Made by a program: the position numbers and the translations under genes
Source: Herbidospora cretacea
GTDB taxonomy: Bacteria > Actinomycetota > Actinomycetes > Streptosporangiales > Streptosporangiaceae
DNA: 64,000 nucleotides
Assembly (NCBI RefSeq): GCF_001570605.1
Contig: NZ_BBXG01000015.1
Coordinates: forward strand, 62,001-126,000
Reading direction: 5' to 3'
In this document: piece after piece, positions 17,233 to 27,532 of the stretch
Position numbering within the stretch: the stretch's first letter is position 1
Layout of the letters: each line of letters opens with the position of its first letter
The notes under the pieces: model-generated
Told to the model about the DNA's origin: nothing
Databases searched by the model: none
Seen by the model: only the letters and a program-made list of their open reading frames with translations

Positions 17233-18135
17233 TCAGGCCATCGACCAGGCGATGCCGTCGAGGATGTCGTGTTCGCTGACGATCACCTCGGTGAAGCCGA
17301 AGTCCTCGACGATGCGGTCGATGATGAGCGCGCCCGCGCTGATCACGTCGACGCGGCCCGGGTGCATGACCGGGATGGCGGCGCGCTCCTCGCGGGTCAT
17401 CGTGAGGAGCCGCTTGGTCACCGCGTGGACGTCGGCGGCGGAGATCCGCGAGTGGTGGATCTTGTCGGAGTCGTAGAAGGGCAGGTCGAGAGCGATTCCG
17501 GCGACGGTGGTCACCGAGCCGGCGAGGCCGACCAGCGTCCGGGCGTCGCGCACCGGGACCGTGTCGGCCACCACCGACAGGGCGGCGTCGATGTCGGCCC
17601 GCATGGCGGCGAAGTCGGAGTCGTGGCGCTCGGTCAGGCGGACGCAGCCGATGTCCATCGACAGGGCGCCCTTGACCGACGACGACCCCACGACGAACTC
17701 GGTCGAGCCGCCGCCGATGTCCACGACCAGATAGGGCCCCGGCGGGTCGGAAATGCCCCTTACGGCCCCGTTGAAGGAGAGATTGGCCTCCACGTCACCC
17801 GTCACGACTTCGGGCTCCACGCCGAAGATGGCGCGCACGCCGTCGACGAAGACGTCGCGGTTGCCGGCGTCGCGGGTGGCGGAGGTCGCGACCACGCGGG
17901 TCTTCACCGCGCCCTCGTCGAGGATCTCCGAGGCGTAGCCGCGCATCGCGGCGAACGTGCGCTCCAGGGCCTCGGGGGCGAGCATGCCGGTCTTGTCGAC
18001 GCCCTGCCCGAGACGGACGATCTCCATCCGGCGCGTGACGTCGGTGAGGGTGTCACCCTCGACGTCGGCGATGAGCAGCCGGACCGAGTTGGTCCCGCAG
18101 TCGATGGCGGCCACACGAGTCACTTCTGATCCCAC
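17233..18135 (-). CDS. Exopolyphosphatase / GppA-type phosphatase
   Basis: Ppx/GppA family, ASKHA fold, hydrolysing polyphosphate or pppGpp. Phosphate-1 motif AAIDCGTNSVRLLIAD lies at the N-terminus. The phosphate-2 region is YLVVDIGGGSTEFV and a later glycine loop is TLVGLAGSVTTVA. At 300 residues it is the short, single-domain actinobacterial form (without the C-terminal HD-like domain of E. coli Ppx). It follows DUF501 in the leftward eno-ftsB-DUF501-ppx run. The start may be the in-frame GTG at 18123. Confidence 0.88.
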   Translation of the reverse strand: MGSEVTRVAAIDCGTNSVRLLIADVEGDTLTDVTRRMEIVRLGQGVDKTGMLAPEALERTFAAMRGYASEILDEGAVKTRVVATSATRDAGNRDVFVDGVRAIFGVEPEVVTGDVEANLSFNGAVRGISDPPGPYLVVDIGGGSTEFVVGSSSVKGALSMDIGCVRLTERHDSDFAAMRADIDAALSVVADTVPVRDARTLVGLAGSVTTVAGIALDLPFYDSDKIHHSRISAADVHAVTKRLLTMTREERAAIPVMHPGRVDVISAGALIIDRIVEDFGFTEVIVSEHDILDGIAWSMA

Positions 18136-18139
18136 CTCG

Positions 18140-18640
18140 TCAGCAGACGCAGGGGCCTTCGGCCCACCACTCGGGCAATCGGTCGAGGGCCTCGCGGCCG
18201 AAAGGGTTGGCGCCGGGGGCGGCGAGTTCGTGGCCGACCAGCGCGTGGAGGCACTTGACCCGGTCGGGCATGCCGCCGGCCGTCTGGGTGCCGCGCGGCA
18301 GCGGTTCCAGGCCGTCTTCGGCGGCGGCCTTGTCGCGGCGGGCCAGGTAGTCGTCGTGGGCGGCCTGGTAGCGCGCGGCCAGCTCGGGGTCGGCGGCCAG
18401 GCGTTCGCGCATCTCGGCCATCACGCCGTCGGCCTCCAGGGTGCCGATGGCCGACGCCGCCTTGGGGCAGGTCAGGTAGAAGGTGGTGGGGAAGGGAGTG
18501 CCGTCGGGCAGGCGCGGTGAGGTCTCGACCACGTCAGGGAGCCCGCACGGGCATCGGTGCGCCACCGCGCGCACGCCACGCGGCGGGCGCCCCAGCTGGG
18601 CCTCCACCGCCGCCAGGTCGTCTGGACTGACCCCGGACAC
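18140..18640 (-). CDS. DUF501 domain protein
   Basis: 166-residue protein conserved in actinobacteria, always near eno and a DivIC/FtsB-like gene. It has conserved Cys/His-containing motifs (AHRCPCGLPDVVETSPRL, TFYLTCPKA, DRVKCLHALVGHELA), possibly a metal site. Function unknown. Its GTG start directly abuts the stop of the FtsB-like gene (TAGGTG), so translation is probably coupled. Confidence 0.85.
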   Translation of the reverse strand: MSGVSPDDLAAVEAQLGRPPRGVRAVAHRCPCGLPDVVETSPRLPDGTPFPTTFYLTCPKAASAIGTLEADGVMAEMRERLAADPELAARYQAAHDDYLARRDKAAAEDGLEPLPRGTQTAGGMPDRVKCLHALVGHELAAPGANPFGREALDRLPEWWAEGPCVC

Positions 18641-19036
18641 CTATCCCCCGATCTTCTTGCCTTGCCCCCGGTCGGCCGACTCGACCGACTGCCAGAGCGA
18701 GATGTACCACGGCGAGACGGCGGCCTTGCGCTGTCCGGCCGAGGCGGATGTCTTCGTTCCGTCGTCGAGGACCCCGTAGCAGTGGGCGCCGGGCTCGCAG
18801 AAGTGGAGCTTCTCGCGGGCCTCGCGCTTGATGTATTCGGGGTCTTCGAGGCGTTTGCGCTCCTCCTCCAGTGAACGGAGGTCGGTCAGCGCCTTCGCCT
18901 GCTGCTGTTCGAGCTGGGCGATCTGCCGTCGCTGCGCGAGGAACTCGCGGACGGGATAGGCCAGGCTCATCGCGATCGCGCAGACCACGACCGCGAGGAT
19001 CGCGGCGCGGCCGGTGAGCTGCGGTCGTCTCGCCAA
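18641..19036 (-). CDS. FtsB/DivIC-family septum formation initiator
   Basis: Bitopic division protein of 131 residues. A short cytoplasmic Arg-rich start is followed by one membrane helix (about residues 11-30). A coiled coil comes next (REFLAQRRQIAQLEQQQAKALTD), then the typical 'DPEYIKREAREKL' segment. Such proteins bridge FtsQ and FtsL in the divisome. The C-terminal tail beyond residue 95 is variable. In the eno operon. Confidence 0.87.
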   Translation of the reverse strand: MARRPQLTGRAAILAVVVCAIAMSLAYPVREFLAQRRQIAQLEQQQAKALTDLRSLEEERKRLEDPEYIKREAREKLHFCEPGAHCYGVLDDGTKTSASAGQRKAAVSPWYISLWQSVESADRGQGKKIGG

Positions 19037-19055
19037 GTTCGATCCCCCGCTTCCC

Positions 19056-19091
19056 GGTAGGGCCCGCGCCCGCTGGGACGCGGGCCGTACC
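19056..19091 (-). terminator. Hairpin after eno
   Basis: Inverted repeat GGTA-GGCCCGCG / CGCGGGCC-TACC with single-base bulges and a 10-nt loop, between the eno stop and the FtsB-like start. Likely partial terminator that lowers expression of the downstream division genes relative to eno. Confidence 0.65.
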
Positions 19092-19099
19092 GGTAAAAC

Positions 19100-20386
<1,287 letters not shown>

Positions 20387-20428
20387 CTAAATGTCGAAAG
20401 ACAGTTTGCGACAAGAGCCTATCGACGC

Positions 20429-21400
20429 CTACTCGCCGGTAACGCCCATCTGTCCACCATCCGAGACGGAGTTCCGCTCCCACGCCTCGACCCTGGCCCG
20501 GTAGTCACGGGCCGCCCGGCGCAGCGCGGCCTCCGGGTCCTCCCCGGCGGCCTGGATCTCGCGGACGAGATCGAAGAGCCGCTGACCTGGGGAGGCGGGC
20601 CCTTCGGCGAGCGCGGCGGGCGCCCCCGCCCGGGACGCGCGGCGCAGCAGCTGGGCCGCCAGCGACACCGACGGCTGGCCCATCGGGACCCCGCTCAGCG
20701 CCGACTCCGACTCGCCCTTGGCCGCGCGTTCGGCCTTCTTGATCTCTTCCCAGTTGGCCGCCACCGTCTCGGCCCCGTCGACCGACACGTCGGCGAAGAC
20801 GTGGGGGTGGCGGCGGACCAGCTTGGTCACGATCGCCTCGGCGACGTCGTCGACGTCCCAGCCCTCGTCGCCGCGCTCCTGGGCGAGGCGGGCGTGGAAG
20901 ACCACCTGGAACAGCAGGTCGCCGAGCTCCTCGCGGAGCGCGTCGAAGTCGCCGTTCTCGATGGTCTCCAGGACCTCGTAGGACTCTTCGAGCAGGTAGG
21001 GGATCAGGGACGCGTGGGTCTGCCGGCCGTCCCAGGGGCACTCGCGGCGCAGCCGGTCCATCACCGAGACCATGTCGAGCAGGCGGGCGCCGGGCAGGTC
21101 GTAGGAGCCCGGGACGACCTCGATCTCCGGCGGGTCGTCGAGCGCCAGCGCGGCGTGGCCGACGGCGCGGAAGAACGCCTCGTCGCCGTCTTGGGCGGCG
21201 AGCCAGACCAGAGTCGCGGTGACGCTCTCGTGGGCGATGCCCGCCGGGTCGTCGCGGACCTCGGCCCCCGGCACGAACGGCAGCAGGGGATGGTCGGCGG
21301 AACCGGTGAAGACCTTCCCCGCCCGCAGGGCCTCCCACGCGGGAGCGCTGAGGATCCCGGGGGCGACCCGGGGCGAGGAGGTGACGACGATCAGTGGCAC
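20429..21400 (-). CDS. mazG: MazG-family nucleoside triphosphate pyrophosphohydrolase
   Basis: House-cleaning hydrolase of (modified) NTPs. The MazG core lies at about residues 108-225: LLDMVSVMDRLRRECPWDGRQTH, followed by the metal-binding EESYEVLETIENGD and EELGDLLFQVVFHARLA. About 100 extra N-terminal residues are present, as in mycobacterial MazG. It lies between the SurA-like lipoprotein (4 bp away) and eno, the order known from mycobacteria. Confidence 0.9.
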   Translation of the reverse strand: MPLIVVTSSPRVAPGILSAPAWEALRAGKVFTGSADHPLLPFVPGAEVRDDPAGIAHESVTATLVWLAAQDGDEAFFRAVGHAALALDDPPEIEVVPGSYDLPGARLLDMVSVMDRLRRECPWDGRQTHASLIPYLLEESYEVLETIENGDFDALREELGDLLFQVVFHARLAQERGDEGWDVDDVAEAIVTKLVRRHPHVFADVSVDGAETVAANWEEIKKAERAAKGESESALSGVPMGQPSVSLAAQLLRRASRAGAPAALAEGPASPGQRLFDLVREIQAAGEDPEAALRRAARDYRARVEAWERNSVSDGGQMGVTGE

Positions 21401-21404
21401 GCGA

Positions 21405-22007
21405 TCAGCCCGCGGCGGCGCCGTTGGGGGCCGGCGGGGTGCCGAAGCGGTCGTTCGGCAGCCAGCCCTGCGCGGGGTCGAACTTGCCGTAGCGGGGGCT
21501 GAAGGTCACCCGGATCTTGCCGGCCAGCTCGTTGATCTTCTCCTGGCCCGCGGCGATCTGCTGCTCGCCGGTGCCGCCGCCGAGCTTGGCGGCGAGCTTC
21601 TCCGAGCCGATGGAGACCTTGAGCCACTCACGGGTCTGCCCCGGCGCCACACCCCGCTGGAGCAGGATCTGGTCGACGGCGGCCTGGCCGTTGTTCTTGG
21701 CGTAGAACGCGGCGACCTCGCCGTCGGTGACGGTGATGCCGTTCTGCGTCTCGAGCTGGCTGAACTGGCTGATGTTGGCGAGCTGGAGCAGCACCGCCTG
21801 GGTCAGCGTGCCGGGAAGCTGGAGCTGGTCGGGCGCCACCTTCGCCGCCTCCAGCGCCTTCTGGTATTCGGACACGTTCTGTTCGAGCGTGTCGGTGGTG
21901 ATGCGGTGGTCTCCGACGATGGCCGCGGAACCGGCCTCGATCGGCCCGCTGCACGCGGTCAGCGCCAGCCCTGCGGCGACGGCCACGGCGGCCAGTTTGA
22001 GCTTCAC
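21405..22007 (-). CDS. SurA/PrsA-like N-terminal domain lipoprotein
   Basis: 200-residue secreted lipoprotein. The signal peptide ends in lipobox ALTAC (Cys at about 18). The rest resembles the SurA N-terminal chaperone domain (AIVGDHRITTDTLEQNV, QLANISQFSQLETQNGITVTDGEVAAFY). No PPIase (rotamase) domain follows, so it is probably a holdase-type chaperone or assembly factor. The GTG start at 22007 is set by the signal peptide. It lies between mfd and mazG. Confidence 0.78.
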   Translation of the reverse strand: MKLKLAAVAVAAGLALTACSGPIEAGSAAIVGDHRITTDTLEQNVSEYQKALEAAKVAPDQLQLPGTLTQAVLLQLANISQFSQLETQNGITVTDGEVAAFYAKNNGQAAVDQILLQRGVAPGQTREWLKVSIGSEKLAAKLGGGTGEQQIAAGQEKINELAGKIRVTFSPRYGKFDPAQGWLPNDRFGTPPAPNGAAAG

Positions 22008-22045
22008 GGAACGACCCTTCTTTGCGGCAGGTTCACAACGCGGGG

Positions 22046-25000
22046 CTACTTTACTCGGTTGGGCTCCAGGAACAGAGCCTCGACCAGGTCCCCGCACCAG
22101 CGGAGCATGTCGAGGTCGCGCAGCGGCTGCCCGCCGATCGGCTTGGTCTTGGGAACCGGCACCAGCAGCGTCTCGGCGGCCTGCTTGAGCAGGGCCTTCG
22201 GGTAGAGCCGCTGGAGCCGCACCTGCTGGGAGTCGCGCAGGACCGCCGGGGCGAACTTGACGTTGGCGCCCATCAGCTGGACGTCGGTCAGCCCCGCCTT
22301 GCGGGCCCGCAGGCGGAACCGGGCCACTTCGAGCAGGTTGTCGACCTCCTGCGGCGGGCGGCCGTAGCGGTCGGTGAGCTCGTCGCGGACGGCCGTGATG
22401 TCCTCTTCGCCGCCGATCGCGGCGATCCGCTTGTAGGCCTCCAGCCGCAGGCGCTCGCTGGTGACGTAGTCGTGCGGGATGTGCGCGTTGATCGGGAGCT
22501 CGACCTTGACGTCGGGCTGCTCGGTGACCGTCTCGCCGGAGAGCTTGTTCTTCTGTTCCTGTACGGCCTCCGCCATCATCCGCACATACAGGTCGAAGCC
22601 GACGCCCTGGATGTGGCCCGACTGCTCGGCGCCCAGGATGTTGCCGGCGCCCCGGATCTCCAGGTCCTTCATGGCGACGTACATGCCCGCGCCCATCTCG
22701 GTGTGCTGGGCGATCGTGGCCAGGCGCTCGTGGGCGGTCTCGGTGAGCGGGTTCTCCGGCGGGTAGAGGAAGTAGGCGTAGCCGCGCTCCCGGCCACGGC
22801 CGACGCGGCCGCGGAGCTGGTGGAGCTGCGAGAGGCCGTAGTTGTCGGCCCGGTCGACGATCAGGGTGTTGGCGTTGGGCACGTCGAGGCCCGACTCGAC
22901 GATCGTGGTGGAGACGAGCACGTCGAAGTCGCGCTCCCAGAAGCCCACCATGATCTTTTCGAGCTGCTGCTCGTTCATCTGGCCGTGGGCGACCGCCACG
23001 CGCGCCTCGGGGACGAGTTCGTGCAGGCGGGCGGCGACCTTGTCGATGCTGCGCACCCGGTTGTGGACGAAGAACACCTGGCCGTCGCGCATCAGCTCGC
23101 GCCGGATCGCGGCGGCGATCTGCTTCTCGTCGTAGGGGCCGACGAAGGTCAGGATCGGGTGGCGCTCCTCGGGCGGGGTGAGGATGGTCGACATCTCGCG
23201 GATGCCGGTCAGGCCCATCTCCAGGGTTCGCGGGATCGGGGTGGCCGACATGGCCAGCACGTCGACCTGGGTGCGCAGGTGCTTCATCGCCTCCTTGTGC
23301 TCGACTCCGAACCGCTGCTCCTCGTCGACGATGATCAGGCCCAGGTCCTTGAACCTGACCTCGGGCGAGAAGAGGCGGTGGGTGCCGATCACGACGTCGA
23401 TGCCGCCCGCCCGCAGCCCTTCGAGGGTGTCCTTCACCTCGGCGTCGGTCTGGAAGCGGGAGACCGGCTTCACCGTCACCGGGAAGTTGGCGAACCGCTC
23501 GCCGAAGGTCGACAGGTGCTGCTGCACCAGCAGCGTCGTCGGCACCAGCACCGCGACCTGCTTGCCGTCCTGGACGGCCTTGAACGCCGCCCGCACCGCG
23601 ATCTCGGTCTTGCCGTAGCCCACGTCGCCGCAGATCAGCCGGTCCATCGGGACCGCCCGCTCCATGTCGCGCTTGACCTCGTCGATCGCTTCGAGCTGGT
23701 CGCCGGTCTCGGCGTAGGGGAAGGCGTCCTCCATCTCGCGCTGCCACGGCGAGTCGGCCGCGAAGGCGTGGCCCGGGGAGGCCATGCGGGCGGAGTAGAG
23801 GCGGATCAGCTCGCCCGCGATCTCCTTGACGGCCTTCTTGGCCCGCGTCTTGGCCTTGGCCCAGTCGGCGCCGCCCATCCGGTTGAGCGTCGGGGACTCG
23901 CCGCCGACGTAGCGGGTGACCTCGTCGAGCTGGTCGGTGGGGACGTAGAGGCGGTCGCCCTTGGCGTATTCGATGACGAGGTATTCGCGGGTCGCGCTTT
24001 GGACCGTGCGCTGGACCATCTCGATGTAGCGGCCGACGCCGTGCTGCTCGTGGACGACGTGGTCGCCGATCTTGAGCTGGAGCGGGTCGACCATGTTCCG
24101 GCGCCGGCTCGGCAGCCGCCGCATGTCCTTCGTGGACGCCTTCTGCCCCACCAGGTCGAGATGGGTCAGCACGGCCAGCGTCTGCATGACGAAGCCGTGT
24201 TCCAGCCGCCCCGTCGTCACGTGGACCACGTCGCGGTCGGGCGGCCCGTCGATCGACCGCACCAGCCGGGCCGCGACGTCGACCCCCTTGAGCAGCTCGA
24301 CCATCCGCTCGGCCGGCCCGTGGCCCTCGCTCATCAGGACGACCGAGCGCCCCGCTCCCAGCCAGCCCTTGATGTCGCCGAGCGCGCGCTGGGTGTCTCC
24401 CCGGTACGCCTCCACGTCGTGGCCCCCCAGGTCGATGCCCTCGCCGAAGGGCGAGATCGACCACCAGGGCTGGCCCAGCTCACCGGCGTGCTCGCGCACC
24501 TCGTCGAGGGTGCGGAACGCGGCGGCGTCGAGGTCGATCGGGGCCTCTCCCCCGGCGGCGGCGGTGATCCACGACGCCTCCAGGAACTCCTGGCTGGTCC
24601 GGACGAGCTCGACCGCCCGGCCCCGGATGCGCTCGGGGTCGCAGACGAAGATCCCGGCCCGCAGCGGCAGGTGGTCGATCAGCATGTCCATGTCCCCGGC
24701 GAGCACCGGCGCGAACGCCTCCATGCCCTCGACCGGGATCCCGTCGGCCAGCGAGCCGAGGATCTCCCCCAGCGCCGGGTGGCTCTCGGCCAGCTCACGG
24801 GCGCGCTCACGGACCTCGGCGGTCAGCAGCAGCTCACGGCACGGCGCGGCGAACAGCCCGCCCTCGGCGACTTCGAGGGAGCGCTGGTCGGCGACCTTGA
24901 ACCAGCGGATCTCCTCCACGGTGTCGCCCCAGAACTCCAGCCGCAGCGGGTGTTCCTCGGTCGGCGGGAACACGTCGAGCAGCCCGCCCCGGACCGCGAC

Positions 25001-25528
25001 CTCGCCGCGCTTCTCCACCATGTCGACCCGGTGGTAGCCGTTCTCCACCAGCCGGGCCACCACGTCTTCGAGGTCGGCGTCGTCGCCGGGCCGCAGGCGC
25101 ACCGGCTCCAGATCGCCCAGGCCCGCCACGATGGGCTGCAGGATCGCGCGGACCGGCGCGACCACCACCCGCAGCGGCCCCGCGCTCGGGTCGCCCGCGA
25201 TCGGATGGGCGAGCCGCCGCAGGACGGCGAGCCGCTGGCCTACCGTGTCGCTGCGCGGCGAGAGCCGCTCGTGCGGCAGCGTCTCCCACGCCGGGAAGAC
25301 CGCCACCTCCGACTCGGGCAGCAGGCTCGTGAGGGCGGCCGCCAGGTCCTCGGCCTCGCGCCCGGTGGCGGTCACCGCCAGGACCGGACGGGTGCGCGCC
25401 ACCGCCGCCACCCCGAACGGGCGCAGCGCGGCCGGCGCGATCAGATCGGCGCCGGTCACCTCCTGGCCGAGCGCCTCGGCCAGCTCAGGCTGAGCGGCTA
25501 CGAGGTCGAGAAGTCCGGAAAGAGTCAT
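22046..25528 (-). CDS. mfd: Transcription-repair coupling factor Mfd
   Basis: 1160-residue DNA translocase that removes stalled RNA polymerase and recruits UvrA. The N-terminal UvrB-like module is followed by the RNA polymerase-interaction (CarD-like) domain around 'LKIGDHVVHEQHGVGRYIEM'. The RecG-like helicase then shows Walker A GDVGYGKTEIAVRAAF, DEEQ box VDEEQRFG, SATPIPRT and the TRG region. The Met at 25528 is chosen because the upstream 32 codons are not conserved-looking. Start of the leftward housekeeping run. Confidence 0.96.
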   Translation of the reverse strand: MTLSGLLDLVAAQPELAEALGQEVTGADLIAPAALRPFGVAAVARTRPVLAVTATGREAEDLAAALTSLLPESEVAVFPAWETLPHERLSPRSDTVGQRLAVLRRLAHPIAGDPSAGPLRVVVAPVRAILQPIVAGLGDLEPVRLRPGDDADLEDVVARLVENGYHRVDMVEKRGEVAVRGGLLDVFPPTEEHPLRLEFWGDTVEEIRWFKVADQRSLEVAEGGLFAAPCRELLLTAEVRERARELAESHPALGEILGSLADGIPVEGMEAFAPVLAGDMDMLIDHLPLRAGIFVCDPERIRGRAVELVRTSQEFLEASWITAAAGGEAPIDLDAAAFRTLDEVREHAGELGQPWWSISPFGEGIDLGGHDVEAYRGDTQRALGDIKGWLGAGRSVVLMSEGHGPAERMVELLKGVDVAARLVRSIDGPPDRDVVHVTTGRLEHGFVMQTLAVLTHLDLVGQKASTKDMRRLPSRRRNMVDPLQLKIGDHVVHEQHGVGRYIEMVQRTVQSATREYLVIEYAKGDRLYVPTDQLDEVTRYVGGESPTLNRMGGADWAKAKTRAKKAVKEIAGELIRLYSARMASPGHAFAADSPWQREMEDAFPYAETGDQLEAIDEVKRDMERAVPMDRLICGDVGYGKTEIAVRAAFKAVQDGKQVAVLVPTTLLVQQHLSTFGERFANFPVTVKPVSRFQTDAEVKDTLEGLRAGGIDVVIGTHRLFSPEVRFKDLGLIIVDEEQRFGVEHKEAMKHLRTQVDVLAMSATPIPRTLEMGLTGIREMSTILTPPEERHPILTFVGPYDEKQIAAAIRRELMRDGQVFFVHNRVRSIDKVAARLHELVPEARVAVAHGQMNEQQLEKIMVGFWERDFDVLVSTTIVESGLDVPNANTLIVDRADNYGLSQLHQLRGRVGRGRERGYAYFLYPPENPLTETAHERLATIAQHTEMGAGMYVAMKDLEIRGAGNILGAEQSGHIQGVGFDLYVRMMAEAVQEQKNKLSGETVTEQPDVKVELPINAHIPHDYVTSERLRLEAYKRIAAIGGEEDITAVRDELTDRYGRPPQEVDNLLEVARFRLRARKAGLTDVQLMGANVKFAPAVLRDSQQVRLQRLYPKALLKQAAETLLVPVPKTKPIGGQPLRDLDMLRWCGDLVEALFLEPNRVK

Positions 25529-25676
25529 GCCGCGGGCCCCCACGTGAGTCACTACAGCCGCGCGCCGGACGAGTCGACGGCACACGGACGACCCGGAACC
25601 TGATCGGGACCGGGGATACCTCACAAGGCTACTGCGGACGCGACTCGCCCATGATGGCGACCGATTCGGTGAGCGG

Positions 25677-26363
25677 ATGACTACGCTTTGTTACATGTCC
25701 TTCGGAAAAATCATCGGCGAACGCGCCGCGGAGTCGCCCGGCAAGCCGCTCGACGTCCTGGTGGCCGGATGCGGCCGGGGCGAACCACTGGATCTCGGCG
25801 GTGTCGACTGCCGGGTGACGGGGGTCGATGAGGATCGGCCCGCGCTGCGTTCCCACACGACCCGGCGTCCCGATCTGCACGCGTACGCCCTGGGCGACCT
25901 GCGTTCCGTGCCGATGACACCGCGCGGGTTCGACGTCGTCTGCGTGGAGTTCCTGCTGGAGCGGGTGCAGTACGCCGAGCTGATCCTCGACCGCATGGTC
26001 AACTCGCTGCGTCCCGGCGGGCTCCTCCTGCTGAGGGTCCGTGACCGCGAGTCGGCCTACGGGTTCGTCGACCGGAACCTGCCCGACTGGGTGCGGCGGC
26101 GGTTCGGGGAGACGCTGCCGGCCGTCTACGAACCGGTCTGCTCGCGGGAGGGGCTGCGGGCCTACTGCCTGATGCGCGGCCTGATGATCGCCGAGGACCG
26201 GGGCGACACCACCGGCCCGGCCCGTCTCGGCCCCCGGAGAAAACTGGTCGAGACGGTGCTGCGGGCGGTGGCGTCGGCGTCGCGCGGGCGGCTCGAACCG
26301 GTCTACGACGAGGTGACGCTGATCGTGCGCAGACCGAGGAACCACTTCGCGCGGATCATCTAG
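25677..26363 (+). CDS. Class I SAM-dependent methyltransferase
   Basis: 228-residue protein with a Rossmann methyltransferase core: motif I DVLVAGCGRGE, acidic loop VTGVDEDRP, and motif post-II FDVVCVEFLLE, then LRPGGLLLLRV. Substrate unknown. The Met at 25695 (MSFGKIIGERA) is a plausible alternative start. The stop overlaps the convergent propeller protein by 4 bp. Confidence 0.75.
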   Translation: MTTLCYMSFGKIIGERAAESPGKPLDVLVAGCGRGEPLDLGGVDCRVTGVDEDRPALRSHTTRRPDLHAYALGDLRSVPMTPRGFDVVCVEFLLERVQYAELILDRMVNSLRPGGLLLLRVRDRESAYGFVDRNLPDWVRRRFGETLPAVYEPVCSREGLRAYCLMRGLMIAEDRGDTTGPARLGPRRKLVETVLRAVASASRGRLEPVYDEVTLIVRRPRNHFARII

Positions 26364-27532
26364 CGGCGCACCAGGACCGGCCGCCAGGAGGTGCGGGAGT
26401 CGCGGTAGGAGGCGAGCTGGACCGTCTCCTCGCCGTCGACGCTCACCATGACCAGCGCGCTCTCGAACTCGTCGTCGCAGTCGCGGGCGCACCCGAGGCC
26501 GATCAGGTGGTCGTCGTCGACCCAGGCCCAGAGCTGGAGCATCCGCTGGCGGCCGACGACCTCACCGGTCTCGACGTCGGTGATTCTGGTGGGCAGGCCG
26601 GCGGGACCGGCCCGCAGTCTGCCGTTCGGGGACACTCCCGCCTCGTTCATGCGGCGGGGGTAGTCCTCCTCGGCGCCCAGCGGGGTGCCCTCGGTGTCGT
26701 AGAGCCACCGGCCGCCGCCGCTGATCTTGGCGGCCCATAGGCGGGTGTTGTCGTCGTCCCAGCGCAGGTCCTCGCGCCCGTTCATGTTGTCGGTGTCGGG
26801 CGGCAGGGGTCTCCAGGTCATGGTTTCGGCGTTCATGTCGATCACGTAGAAGCCGGTGCGGGACTTCGGCAGGCCCGTCGCGCTGGTGCGCTCCTCGTCG
26901 AGCCATTTCTGCTCGTCGGGGGGCGCGCTGTAGGTGGTGGCGACCAGCTTCGAGCCGTCGGGCGACCAGAAGACCGAACCGGCGGCCTCCTCCAGGTCGA
27001 ACCAGCGGGTGATCGCCATGGTCGTCAGGTCGACCACGCCGATCCTGCGGGAGGGCAGGTCGCCCTCGATCACCGCCGCCTGCCGCATGCCGGGGAGCAC
27101 GTCGAGCCACTGGAACGGGGTGCGGACGTAGCGGCCCTCGGCCTGGCTGTAGACGCTCCAGGTGTAGCGGAGGGTCTCGGTGCCCCGGCCGGTGTCGGCC
27201 CATTCGGTGGAGTAGTAGGAGCCCACGGCCCAGGGCCCGGCCGCGACCAGGTTCAGCGGCGGGTCGTTCTCCACGTCACTGTGCACGGTCGTCGGCGCGG
27301 GTGAGGCGGCCCGGGTCGGCGCCACGGCCACGATGGTGCGCTCGGGTGAGGCGCCCGGCACCAGGGTGACGACGGCCGTGACGGCGGCGGCGACCAGGAC
27401 CGCGCCGAAGCCGGTGAGGCCGACCCGTCGCCGCCTGCGGGCCCGCAGCGCGCGGTCGGCCAGGTCGGCGGGCACCCGCGCCTCCTGGGCCCAGTCCCGG
27501 AGGCCCTCCTCGATCAGGACGTCCTCGTTCAT
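26360..27532 (-). CDS. Membrane-anchored propeller protein coupled to the ECF sigma factor (candidate anti-sigma)
   Basis: 390 residues. A ~36-residue acidic/Arg-rich cytoplasmic head (MNEDVLIEEGLRDWAQEA) precedes one membrane helix at about 38-58. The extracytoplasmic part has WD40/PD40-like blades (for example SVFWSPDGSKLVATT, VSPNGRLRAG). Its ATG overlaps the sigma-factor stop in ATGA, so the pair is translationally coupled. Genes of this layout next to SigE-family factors often act as anti-sigma or signal sensors, but no zinc HxxxCxxC motif is present here. Function is inferred from context. Confidence 0.7.
   Translation of the reverse strand: MNEDVLIEEGLRDWAQEARVPADLADRALRARRRRRVGLTGFGAVLVAAAVTAVVTLVPGASPERTIVAVAPTRAASPAPTTVHSDVENDPPLNLVAAGPWAVGSYYSTEWADTGRGTETLRYTWSVYSQAEGRYVRTPFQWLDVLPGMRQAAVIEGDLPSRRIGVVDLTTMAITRWFDLEEAAGSVFWSPDGSKLVATTYSAPPDEQKWLDEERTSATGLPKSRTGFYVIDMNAETMTWRPLPPDTDNMNGREDLRWDDDNTRLWAAKISGGGRWLYDTEGTPLGAEEDYPRRMNEAGVSPNGRLRAGPAGLPTRITDVETGEVVGRQRMLQLWAWVDDDHLIGLGCARDCDDEFESALVMVSVDGEETVQLASYRDSRTSWRPVLVRR

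Noticed and set aside
22022-25603. Open frame of 1193 codons on the plus strand opposite mfd
   Set aside because: Antisense shadow of a high-GC gene; the mfd reading on the minus strand has all family motifs.
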